A stretch of 64,000 nucleotides of DNA from Paraburkholderia caribensis (GTDB taxonomy: Bacteria; Pseudomonadota; Gammaproteobacteria; Burkholderiales; Burkholderiaceae), in contig NZ_CP026103.1 in NCBI RefSeq assembly GCF_002902945.1, positions 248,001-312,000 on the forward strand. Direction: 5' to 3'. Made by a program: the position numbers and the translations under genes. The notes below the pieces were generated by a model. That model was not told the DNA's origin and searched no databases. It saw only the letters and a program-made list of their open reading frames with translations. Of this stretch, positions 54,586 to 63,128 are shown piece after piece (within the stretch, counting starts at the first letter, position 1; every line of letters begins with the position of its first letter).

Positions 54586-55532
54586 GCCGTTGTCTCCTTG
54601 CGTTGTCGGTCGGTCATGGCGCGCTCGATGCCCTTGATGCACGCCACCAGCGTCGCGTTGACGGGCGTCGGCACGCCATGCCGTTGGCCCCAGCGCACGA
54701 CCGCGCCGTTGATAAAGTCGATTTCAGTGATGGAGCCTTTTTCGAGGCTTTGCAGCATCGAGGTCTTGAACGACGCCGAAAGGCCTTCGCCAGCGAGCGT
54801 CCACGGACGCTCGGGATCGGTGGTGGAGAGGGCTACGCCAGCGGCCTGGGCGACCGAGATGGCTTCGGCAACCGCTGCGAGCGCAGCCGTCTTCAGAAGC
54901 GGCTCGTCGTAGAGCTGGCCGTAGGTGAGGCCGGTGGTTCCCGTCAGCGCGCCGGTTGCGACGTTGACGAGCAACTTGTCCCACATCGTGCCGACGATGT
55001 TGTCGCTGACGGTGGTGGACAAGCCTGCGGCGTTGAATGTTTCGGCGATCGCCGTCACACGGGCGGTAATTTCGCCATCGAGTTCGCCGATATAAGTCGC
55101 CTTGCCGGCGACGCCAGACTCGATATGCCCCGGATTGCGCATCACGCCGCCGACATAGGTCTTGCCGGCCAGCACGCGTCCACGCCCCACGATGTCCGCC
55201 AGCACGTCTTCATGCCCGAGGCCGTTCTGCAACGACAGGACCAGCGTGCCGGGGCCGACGAGCGCCAGGGCGCCACGCATGGCCGCATCGGTATGAAACG
55301 ACTTGACCAGCACGATCACCAGATCGACCGTTCCGGCTTCGGCAGGACGCGTCGTGGCCTTGACTTCCACACGGCGCGAGCCATTCGCGTCGTCCACGCG
55401 TAGACCGTCGCGCCGCATCGCCTCCACATGTGCCGCCGAGCGGTTCAGCAACCAGACCTCGTTGCCGCCTTCGGTCAGCGCCGCGCCGATGGCACAGCCC
55501 AGCGCACCCGCGCCCAGAATCGCAATCTTCAC
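54582..55532 (-). CDS. Ketopantoate reductase-like (PanE/ApbA) dehydrogenase
   Basis: A 316-residue NADP-dependent 2-hydroxyacid-type reductase: N-terminal KIAILGAGALGCAIGAALTEGGNEVWLLNR, SLQNGLGHED, and a helical C-terminal domain (MWDKLLVNVATGALTGTTGLTYGQL) with the conserved Lys and Asn. GTG at 55532 is chosen as start because TTAAGGAGA lies 6 nt upstream; the longer frame to 55577 has no such site. First gene of the operon, so panthothenate synthesis is unlikely; it probably reduces a pathway keto acid. Confidence 0.86.
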   Translation of the reverse strand: MKIAILGAGALGCAIGAALTEGGNEVWLLNRSAAHVEAMRRDGLRVDDANGSRRVEVKATTRPAEAGTVDLVIVLVKSFHTDAAMRGALALVGPGTLVLSLQNGLGHEDVLADIVGRGRVLAGKTYVGGVMRNPGHIESGVAGKATYIGELDGEITARVTAIAETFNAAGLSTTVSDNIVGTMWDKLLVNVATGALTGTTGLTYGQLYDEPLLKTAALAAVAEAISVAQAAGVALSTTDPERPWTLAGEGLSASFKTSMLQSLEKGSITEIDFINGAVVRWGQRHGVPTPVNATLVACIKGIERAMTDRQRKETTA

Positions 55533-55627
55533 TGCCGTCTCCTTAATCTGACGATCAAGATACGATTCGACGCTCATGTCGGCAATGCAATGGATACAAT
55601 GACGTCATTACGACTGGCAATAATGCT

Positions 55628-56533
55628 ATGAACCCGGCCGAACTCCCCGATCTGAAACTGCTGCAGCTTTTCGATCTTCTCTACGATGTCCGCAATGTCA
55701 CGCGCGTCGCGGAGCAGCTCGGACAGAGTCAGCCGACCGTCAGCATCTGGCTGGGGCGTTTGCGCGAGCATCTGCAGGACCCGCTGTTTATCCGTACGCC
55801 CGGCGGCATGGCGCCGACGCCGCAGGCCGACGCGCTGATCGGCCCGTGCCGGGAGATTCTCGAATCGCTGCGGCGCTTCGCGGCGTGGGAGATTGCATTC
55901 GATCCCACCACCGCCAAGCGGCGGTTTCGCATCTGCATGACGGACGCGAGCCACATCACGCTGCTGCCCCGAATGCTGGCGCACGTGCGCGCGCAGGCGC
56001 CCGGAATCCGTCTGGAAGCGGCAAGGATCGACGGCAATACTGAACGCGCGCTGGAATCTGGCGAGGCAGACCTTGCGATCGGGCACGTGCCCTGGCTCGG
56101 CGGCGGCATTTACCAGCAGCAGTTGTACACGCAGGACTGGGTGTGTCTGGTCAATAAGCATCATCCGCGCGTGCGCGGAAAGCTCGGGCTCAAGCAGTAC
56201 CGCGCCGAAGGCCATGTCGCCATCGCGGCAGGGACGGGGGCGCAACTGCTGGAGCAGGCGCTCGTGCGCGAACACGTCGAGCGGGACGTGGTACTCGAAC
56301 TGCCTGGGTTTCTCGGGCTCGGGGCCATCATCAGGAACACCGACCTGATTGCCACGCTGCCGCGGCATATCGGCGAGACGCTGGCGAAGGTGAATGAACT
56401 GTCGGTGCATGCGTGTCCGATGCCGGTGGAGGGATTTGCGGTGCGGCAGCACTGGCACGCCCGCTATCACCACGAAGCGGGAAATCGCTGGCTGCGCGAT
56501 ATGGTGGCGCAGCTATTCAGCAGTTTGCGGTGA
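55628..56533 (+). CDS. LysR-family transcriptional regulator
   Basis: A 301-residue LysR regulator. The HTH (LLQLFDLLYDVRNVTRVAEQLGQSQPTVSIWLGRLREHLQDPLFIR) is followed by a NodD/LinR-like effector domain (RRFRICMTDASHITLLPRMLAHV, EADLAIGHVP). Divergent from the AroQ/AroE/CoA-transferase operon with a 95-bp gap, so it almost certainly controls that operon in response to a pathway compound. Confidence 0.88.
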   Translation: MNPAELPDLKLLQLFDLLYDVRNVTRVAEQLGQSQPTVSIWLGRLREHLQDPLFIRTPGGMAPTPQADALIGPCREILESLRRFAAWEIAFDPTTAKRRFRICMTDASHITLLPRMLAHVRAQAPGIRLEAARIDGNTERALESGEADLAIGHVPWLGGGIYQQQLYTQDWVCLVNKHHPRVRGKLGLKQYRAEGHVAIAAGTGAQLLEQALVREHVERDVVLELPGFLGLGAIIRNTDLIATLPRHIGETLAKVNELSVHACPMPVEGFAVRQHWHARYHHEAGNRWLRDMVAQLFSSLR

Positions 56534-56720
56534 TGCAGGGCGTCCGCAACGAGCTCTGTACGTACGCGTTCCGATCCGAGAAAACCGACGCACACGCACA
56601 GCCTGGCCGACTGCGCCGAGCGTGCCGCCGTCATCGTGTAATCCGGGGCGCCTGTAACGACGGCAACAACCCTTCCGACCTGCTAGACTGAAAGTTCCCC
56701 TGCAATCCATGGAGGGAGAC

Positions 56721-56909
56721 ATGACGACCGTCTACGTCGTGAAGACTGGCGAGAAGTTCCTCTGCACCGCAGAGGACGGCGATATCGGTATGGCACCGGA
56801 GATTAAGGAAGCCACGTCCTTTCTCTCATATGAGGAAGCGAACAAGGTCGCGAACGAGCACGCCGACCCCGGATACGAAATCCTGACCGTCGACCGCACG
56901 AGACACTGA
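56721..56909 (+). CDS. Small hypothetical protein, 62 residues
   Basis: A compact protein beginning MTTVYVVKTGEKFLCTAEDG, with ATSFLSYEEANKVANEHADPGYEILTVDR. GGAGGGAGA lies just upstream of the ATG at 56721. The C-terminal pattern suggests a small alpha/beta fold. No family name assigned. Monocistronic. Confidence 0.66.
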   Translation: MTTVYVVKTGEKFLCTAEDGDIGMAPEIKEATSFLSYEEANKVANEHADPGYEILTVDRTRH

Positions 56910-57233
56910 TGAAGAGGGCGCTACCGCGTGCTCAGTGAAGGAGGGCTAGCAATTCAGGAGGCGTCGTGCGAGTGGCGCCCGGGTTGGCAGCGTCCAAAGC
57001 CATTTGAGAGAACGCCCGGCACTGTGTATCGCGATTCGCACGACGAGACGGTCTATTCCTGCCGCTCCAGGCGGGGCGCTACGTTCTGACCTCACGGCAG
57101 CAAATCCAGCATGCCTGGAATTTCCCGCAAATGTTCTGCCTCGGATTTATCACGCACCGTCGCGGCATAAACAGAGCGCGCCGATGAACCGCTACGACTG
57201 TACGCAGCGGGCGGCCGCGGCACGTATTGAGCG
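56910..57233. other. Intergenic region without recognisable gene
   Basis: Between the 62-residue gene and the convergent LysR gene, no coding sequence with native codon use or ribosome-binding site was seen, and no strong hairpin followed by a T-run. Confidence 0.45.
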
Positions 57234-58184
57234 TTACGTGATCGCGCCGTAAAGCTCGCCCGCCACCTGCTTCAACGCGCGTACCACTTGTGTCGAAGCG
57301 GGCGACAGCAACTGCCCGGTGCGCGTGATGATGCCGAAGTCGTCCATCCGCAGCGGCATGTCGAGCGGCAGGATCGACAGCAGCCCGTGCGCCGCATAGT
57401 AGTGCGCGACCTCGGCGGCGAGCACGGCGAGCATGTCGCTTTGCGACAGCAGGCTGGTGACGAACAGCAGTTCCGCGCTCTCGACCACGTTGGACGGCGG
57501 CGCGAGGCTTTGACGCTGGAACATCAGCTCGAAGCGATGGCGCAGCACGCTTTGCGCGGGCGGCACGACCCATGACGCGTCGACCACATCCGCCAGCGTC
57601 AGCGACGGCGCCGCCAGCAACGGATGACCGGATCGGGCGACCGCCAGCGCCTGTTCTTCCGCGAGAGGCTCGTAGCGCAAATGCAGCTTGTCATGTTCGA
57701 CGGAGAGCCGGCCAATCACGAGATCGAGCTTGTCCTGCGCAAGGCTTTCGAGCAGCACATTGCTGCTGTCGATCTCGACACTCACGCTCAAGCCAGGATG
57801 CTGCTGCTTGACCTGCGCAATCGCGGCGGGCAGCAGGCTGACGGCGGGCGACGTGATCGTGCCGACGGCCACGCGCCCGAGTTGCCCCGATTTCAGCGCG
57901 AGCACTTCCTCACGCGCCTGATCGAGACTGCCGACCACCGAGCGCGCGTGGCGAATCATCACCTCGCCGTACAGCGTCGGCCGCATGCCGCGCGGCATCC
58001 GTTCGAACAGCGGCGCATCCAGCATCTCTTCCAGCTCGCGCAGCAGCTTCGACGCGGCGGGCTGGGACATGCTCAGCGCGTCGGCGGCGCGGTGGATATT
58101 GCCTTCTTCGTCGAGCGCGACGAGCAGCAGCAATTGCCTCGTCTTCAGCCGCGTGCGGACATACCAGGGGTTCGAATCAAGCAT
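57234..58184 (-). CDS. LysR-family regulator of the sugar-acid cluster (GbpR-like)
   Basis: A 316-residue regulator. HTH: RTRLKTRQLLLLVALDEEGNIHRAADALSMSQPAASKLLRELEEML. The effector domain begins GRVAVGTITSPAVSLLPAAIAQVK. The layout resembles GbpR-type LysR proteins that control sugar uptake and sugar-acid use. ATG 58184 (MLDSNPWYV) is the likely start. It is divergent from the dehydratase gene across a 165-bp gap with AT-rich segments, the probable operator region. Confidence 0.87.
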   Translation of the reverse strand: MLDSNPWYVRTRLKTRQLLLLVALDEEGNIHRAADALSMSQPAASKLLRELEEMLDAPLFERMPRGMRPTLYGEVMIRHARSVVGSLDQAREEVLALKSGQLGRVAVGTITSPAVSLLPAAIAQVKQQHPGLSVSVEIDSSNVLLESLAQDKLDLVIGRLSVEHDKLHLRYEPLAEEQALAVARSGHPLLAAPSLTLADVVDASWVVPPAQSVLRHRFELMFQRQSLAPPSNVVESAELLFVTSLLSQSDMLAVLAAEVAHYYAAHGLLSILPLDMPLRMDDFGIITRTGQLLSPASTQVVRALKQVAGELYGAIT

Positions 58185-58349
58185 AAGGGTTAATACCAAT
58201 AATTAAAGCGATATCGGTTCGATGCCAATTTTCATTAGAAAGATATCAGACTGCTTCGTAGACTGCTCATTTCCCCATGATCCGCAACCACCCTTCGTTC
58301 CGTCCCACACGGTTGCGCAAACATCAGCACTTGCCTTCAGGAAGTAAGC

Positions 58350-60083
58350 ATGTCGGATAAGAAAACGAAGCTGCGCTCGGCCCAATGGTTCGGCACGGCT
58401 GACAAGAACGGCTTCATGTATCGAAGCTGGATGAAGAATCAGGGCATCCCTGATCACGAATTCGACGGCCGGCCGGTTATCGGCATCTGCAACACGTGGT
58501 CGGAACTCACGCCGTGCAACGCGCACTTCCGCAAGATCGCCGAGCACGTGAAGCGCGGCATCTACGAAGCGGGCGGCTTTCCCGTCGAATTCCCCGTGTT
58601 TTCCAATGGCGAATCAAATCTGCGCCCCACGGCGATGCTCACGCGCAATCTCGCGGCGATGGACGTCGAAGAGGCGATTCGCGGCAATCCCATCGACGCC
58701 GTCGTGCTGCTCACCGGCTGCGACAAGACCACGCCCGCGCTGCTGATGGGCGCTGCGAGCTGCGACGTGCCCGCGATCGTCGTGACGGGCGGCCCGATGC
58801 TGAACGGCAAGCTCGACGGCAAGGACATCGGTTCGGGCACGGCCGTCTGGCAACTGCACGAATCGCTGAAGGCGGGCGAGATCGATCTGCACAAGTTCCT
58901 CTCGGCTGAAGCAGGCATGTCGCGCTCGGCGGGCACCTGCAACACGATGGGCACGGCATCGACGATGGCGTGCATGGCGGAAGCGCTCGGCACGTCGCTG
59001 CCGCACAACGCGGCCATTCCCGCTGTCGACGCGCGCCGCTACGTGCTCGCGCATATGTCGGGCATGCGCATCGTCGAGATGGCCCACGAAGGGCTCACGC
59101 TGTCGAAGATTCTCACGCGCGAAGCGTTCCTGAACGCGATTCGCGTCAATGCGGCGATTGGCGGTTCGACTAACGCGGTGATTCACCTGAAGGCGATTGC
59201 CGGGCGCATCGGCGTGCAGCTCGATCTGGACGACTGGGTACGGATCGGACGCAATACGCCGACCATCGTCGACCTGATGCCGTCGGGCCGCTTCCTGATG
59301 GAAGAGTTTTATTACGCGGGCGGCTTGCCCGCCGTGCTGCGCCGACTCGGCGAAGCCGACCTGCTGCCGCATCCGGGCGCGCTGACGGCGAACGGCAAGG
59401 CGTTATGGCACAACGTGATGGATGCGCCCATCTACAACGACGAAGTGATCCGCCCGCTCGACAAGCCGCTCGTGAAGGACGGCGGCATCCGCGTGCTGCG
59501 CGGCAATCTCGCGCCGCGCGGCGCGGTGCTGAAGCCGTCGGCGGCGACGCCTGCATTGCTCAAGCATCGCGGACGTGCCGTCGTGTTCGAGAACTTCGAG
59601 CACTACAAGGCACGCATCGTCGATGAAACGCTCGACGTCGACGCGAGCTCCGTGCTGGTGCTGAAGAACTGCGGGCCGAAGGGTTATCCGGGCATGGCCG
59701 AAGTCGGCAACATGGGCTTGCCGCCGAAGCTGTTGCGTCAGGGCGTGAAGGACATGGTGCGTATCTCGGATGCGCGCATGAGCGGCACGGCATACGGCAC
59801 GGTCGTCTTGCACGTGACGCCGGAAGCAGCCGACGGCGGCCCGCTTGCCGCTGTGCAGGACGGCGACTGGATCGAGCTGGATTGCGATGCGGGCACGTTG
59901 CGCGTCGATATCAGCGACGAAGAACTGGCGCGCCGCCTCGACAGCCACACGCCGCCCGCGATGCCCGCCGGCGGCGGTTATCAGCGGCTGTATATCGATC
60001 ACGTATTGCAGGCGGACGAGGGTTGCGATCTGGACTTTCTCGTCGGCTGCCGGGGCGCAGACGTGCCGCGCCATTCGCATTGA
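58350..60083 (+). CDS. IlvD/Edd-family sugar-acid dehydratase (L-arabinonate dehydratase-like)
   Basis: A 577-residue Fe-S dehydratase. Cluster cysteines Cys56, Cys124 and Cys197 sit three positions before the equivalents in Rhizobium L-arabinonate dehydratase (59, 127, 200). ARMSGTAYG holds the catalytic Ser. The whole sequence, from QWFGTADKNGFMYRSWMKNQG to LVGCRGADVPRHSH, tracks that enzyme closely and lacks IlvD-type features. It should convert L-arabinonate (or a related pentonate) to the 2-keto-3-deoxy acid. First gene of the cluster. Confidence 0.9.
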   Translation: MSDKKTKLRSAQWFGTADKNGFMYRSWMKNQGIPDHEFDGRPVIGICNTWSELTPCNAHFRKIAEHVKRGIYEAGGFPVEFPVFSNGESNLRPTAMLTRNLAAMDVEEAIRGNPIDAVVLLTGCDKTTPALLMGAASCDVPAIVVTGGPMLNGKLDGKDIGSGTAVWQLHESLKAGEIDLHKFLSAEAGMSRSAGTCNTMGTASTMACMAEALGTSLPHNAAIPAVDARRYVLAHMSGMRIVEMAHEGLTLSKILTREAFLNAIRVNAAIGGSTNAVIHLKAIAGRIGVQLDLDDWVRIGRNTPTIVDLMPSGRFLMEEFYYAGGLPAVLRRLGEADLLPHPGALTANGKALWHNVMDAPIYNDEVIRPLDKPLVKDGGIRVLRGNLAPRGAVLKPSAATPALLKHRGRAVVFENFEHYKARIVDETLDVDASSVLVLKNCGPKGYPGMAEVGNMGLPPKLLRQGVKDMVRISDARMSGTAYGTVVLHVTPEAADGGPLAAVQDGDWIELDCDAGTLRVDISDEELARRLDSHTPPAMPAGGGYQRLYIDHVLQADEGCDLDFLVGCRGADVPRHSH

Positions 60084-60094
60084 GGAGAGAACGA

Positions 60095-61684
60095 ATGAAT
60101 CTGACAGGTGAACTGCTGATAGGCGCAAGCGCGCGGCGCGGACAAGGCGCCGGGTTTCATGCCGTCGATGCGGCAACGGAACAGGTGCTGCAAGCGCCGA
60201 CGTATTACAGCGCGCAAGTGGGCGATGTCGACGCCGCCTGCGCATTGGCGGAAAGCGCATTCGACGCCTACCGCACGCTGCCCGCCGAGCGCCGCGCGGG
60301 TTTTCTCGACGACATCGCCGCGCGCATCGAAGCGCTCGGCGATGCGCTGATCGAACGCACGATGAGCGAATCGGGCTTGCCGAAAGCGCGTCTCGAAGGC
60401 GAGCGCGCGCGTACGGCGAACCAGTTGCGCATGTTCGCGGCGCTCGTGCGCAGCGGCGACGCACTCGATGCGCGCATCGAACCCGCGTTGCCCGAACGCC
60501 AACCGCCGCGCACCGATCTGCGCTTTCAGCGTATCGGCGTCGGCCCCGTTGCCGTGTTCGGCGCGAGCAATTTTCCGCTCGCGTTTTCGGTCGCGGGCGG
60601 CGATACGGCTGCGGCGCTTGCAGCGGGCTGCCCCGTTGTCGTGAAGGCGCATCCGGCGCATCCAGGCACGTCGGAACTGGTAGGCCGCGCGATTCAGGAG
60701 GCCGTGCGTCACGCGGAACTGCCCGAAGGCGTGTTCTCGATGTTGTTCGACGCGGGCCATGAAGTGGGCGCGGCGCTCGTCGCGCATGCGTCTATCAAGG
60801 CCGTAGGCTTCACGGGTTCGCGCGCGGGCGGACGTGCATTGATGGCGATTGCGAACGCGCGAGCCGAGCCGATTCCCGTCTACGCGGAAATGAGCAGCGT
60901 GAACCCGAATCTGCTGATGCCGGCGGCGCTGGCCTCGCGCGCCGAAACGCTGGCACGCGATTTCGTCGCATCGGTGACGCTGGGTTGCGGGCAGTTCTGT
61001 ACGAATCCGGGCTTGATGCTCGGCATCGCGGGCGAAGGTTTCGAGCGTTTCGCTGCAACAGCCGCGCAGAGCATTGACGGCGTGCAGGCGGGCGTGATGC
61101 TCACGGGCGGCATTCTGCGCGCGTACGAGGCAGGTATCGAACGGTTTGCGGCGAAACCCGCTGTGACGACGCTCGCGCGCGGCAAGGCGCCCGAGGCGGG
61201 CAGCCGGCGCGCGCAAGCCGTGTTGTTCCGCGTGAGTGCCAGGAGCCTGCTCGCGGATCACACGCTGGCTGACGAAGTGTTCGGCCCGTGCAGCGTGCTG
61301 GTCGAATGCGCCGATGCTGATGAGTTGCGCACGGTGTTGAACCGGATCGAAGGGCAACTGACGATCACGCTGCATCTCGACGATGCCGATCAACCCGCCG
61401 CGCAAGCGCTGCTGCCGGTTCTCGAACGCAAGGCGGGCCGTATTCTCGCGAACGGTTTTCCGACGGGCGTCGAAGTCTGCGATGCGATGGTGCACGGCGG
61501 CCCGTTCCCCGCGACATCCGATGGACGCAGCACGTCGGTCGGCACGGCGGCGATCGAGCGATACATGCGTCCCGTCTGCTATCAGAACCTGCCCGCCGCG
61601 CTGTTGCCCGAAGCGTTGCGCGATGCGAATCCGCTTGGTGTGCATCGGCGATTCGCGGGGCGGCACGAGCGAACGCCTGGTTGA
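60095..61684 (+). CDS. 2-ketoglutarate semialdehyde dehydrogenase (NADP-type aldehyde dehydrogenase)
   Basis: A 529-residue aldehyde dehydrogenase. Asn159 (GASNFP), Glu265 (YAEMSSVNP) and catalytic Cys302 (GCGQFCTNPG) are in place, with FTGSRAGG as the cofactor loop. The type matches the ketoglutarate semialdehyde dehydrogenases of pentonate and galactarate pathways. It would form 2-ketoglutarate as the last step. GAGGAGAG upstream of ATG 60095, 11 bp after the dehydratase stop. Confidence 0.9.
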   Translation: MNLTGELLIGASARRGQGAGFHAVDAATEQVLQAPTYYSAQVGDVDAACALAESAFDAYRTLPAERRAGFLDDIAARIEALGDALIERTMSESGLPKARLEGERARTANQLRMFAALVRSGDALDARIEPALPERQPPRTDLRFQRIGVGPVAVFGASNFPLAFSVAGGDTAAALAAGCPVVVKAHPAHPGTSELVGRAIQEAVRHAELPEGVFSMLFDAGHEVGAALVAHASIKAVGFTGSRAGGRALMAIANARAEPIPVYAEMSSVNPNLLMPAALASRAETLARDFVASVTLGCGQFCTNPGLMLGIAGEGFERFAATAAQSIDGVQAGVMLTGGILRAYEAGIERFAAKPAVTTLARGKAPEAGSRRAQAVLFRVSARSLLADHTLADEVFGPCSVLVECADADELRTVLNRIEGQLTITLHLDDADQPAAQALLPVLERKAGRILANGFPTGVEVCDAMVHGGPFPATSDGRSTSVGTAAIERYMRPVCYQNLPAALLPEALRDANPLGVHRRFAGRHERTPG

Positions 61685-61733
61685 GTAAGCAAGCTCTCAA
61701 CGCAGTACATAACGACATGATGGAGACATCGCA

Positions 61734-63083
61734 ATGACCACACCTTACGCCAGCGCGCAGCAGGCCGCACCCGCAGTCGATGCGGGCACGGGCGCGGCGC
61801 TCGCCGACGAACAGCGGATCATGAGCCTGCTGGTTCGCCGGCTGATTCCGTTTCTCGCGCTGATTTACGTCGTCGCGTATATCGACCGCTCCGTGGTCGG
61901 CTTCGCGAAGCTGCACATGAACGCGGCCGTCGGCATCAGCGACGCGTCCTATGGCCTCGGCGCGGGGCTGTTCTTCATCGGCTATTTTCTGTGCGAAGTG
62001 CCGAGCAATCTCGCGCTCGAACGCTTCGGCGCGCGCGTATGGTTCGCGCGGATTCTGTTCACGTGGGGCGTGATCACGATGGCGATGTCGCTCGTCAGCG
62101 GACCGACGAGCTTCTACGTGCTGCGCTTTCTGCTCGGCGCGGCGGAAGCGGGTCTGTATCCGGGCATTCTGTACTTTCTCACCAAGTGGTTTCCGATGCG
62201 TCATCGCGCGCGCATCATCGGCCTGCTGGTGCTCGCGCAACCGCTTGCGGGGATTCTGACGGGACCCGTCGCGGGCCTCGTGCTGTCGACGCACGGCGTG
62301 TTCGGCCTGTCGAACTGGCAGACGCTGTTCGTGCTGAGCGGTCTGCCCGCCGTGCTGCTGTGCGTGCCGACCTTGCGCGTGCTGCCCGAGTCGCCCGCGA
62401 ATGCGAAGTGGCTTGCGGCGTCGGACCGCGCGTGGATCGAACGCGAACTCGCCGCCGATAGCGCGTCATATGGGTTGCAGTCGCACGGCAATCCGCTGGC
62501 CGCGTTGAAGGACAAACGCGTGCTGCTGCTCGCGCTGCTGTTCCTGCCGTTTCCGTTGAGCATCTATGGTTTGTCGTTGTGGCTGCCGACCATCATCAAG
62601 GCGTTCGGCGTCACCGATGCCGTGACGGGCCTGCTGTCGGCCGTGCCGTATCTGTTCGCGGTGGTCGGACTGTGTGTCGTGCCGCGACATTCGGATCGCA
62701 AGCGCGAGCGGTACTGGCATATCGTCGTCGTGTCCGCTTTCGCGGCGCTCACGATGGCGCTGAGTGCATGGACGCATGCGCCCGCGCTGCAATTCCTGTT
62801 CATCTGCCTGACGGCGTTCTCGCTGTATTCGATTCAGGCGGTAGTGTGGGCGCTGCCCGGCCAGTTTCTGTCGGGTGCGCGCGCGGCCGTCGGCATCGCG
62901 ACGATCAATTCGCTCGCGAACCTGGGCGGCTACGTGGGACCATACGGCATCGGCCTCATCAAGGATGCGACGGGCAGTCTCGCGTCCGGCCTTTATTTCC
63001 TGTCCGCGACGCTGCTGTTCGCTGTCGTGATCACGTTCGTCGTGCGGGCGTCGTTGCCCGAACCGAAGACGCATGCGCGTTGA
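61734..63083 (+). CDS. MFS sugar-acid transporter (ACS family)
   Basis: A 449-residue major facilitator with 12 predicted helices. Anion:cation symporter-type motifs: YVVAYIDRSVVGFAKLHMN, YFLCEVPSNLALERFGARVWFARILFTWGVITMAMS, and a loop KWFPMRHRARIIGLL. It probably imports the pentonate or a related acid degraded by the flanking enzymes. It lies 49 bp after the aldehyde dehydrogenase. Confidence 0.9.
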   Translation: MTTPYASAQQAAPAVDAGTGAALADEQRIMSLLVRRLIPFLALIYVVAYIDRSVVGFAKLHMNAAVGISDASYGLGAGLFFIGYFLCEVPSNLALERFGARVWFARILFTWGVITMAMSLVSGPTSFYVLRFLLGAAEAGLYPGILYFLTKWFPMRHRARIIGLLVLAQPLAGILTGPVAGLVLSTHGVFGLSNWQTLFVLSGLPAVLLCVPTLRVLPESPANAKWLAASDRAWIERELAADSASYGLQSHGNPLAALKDKRVLLLALLFLPFPLSIYGLSLWLPTIIKAFGVTDAVTGLLSAVPYLFAVVGLCVVPRHSDRKRERYWHIVVVSAFAALTMALSAWTHAPALQFLFICLTAFSLYSIQAVVWALPGQFLSGARAAVGIATINSLANLGGYVGPYGIGLIKDATGSLASGLYFLSATLLFAVVITFVVRASLPEPKTHAR

Positions 63084-63128
63084 GTGCGCGTGTGACCTGT
63101 TCAACACATTTCTAGCGGAACCCAAGTC

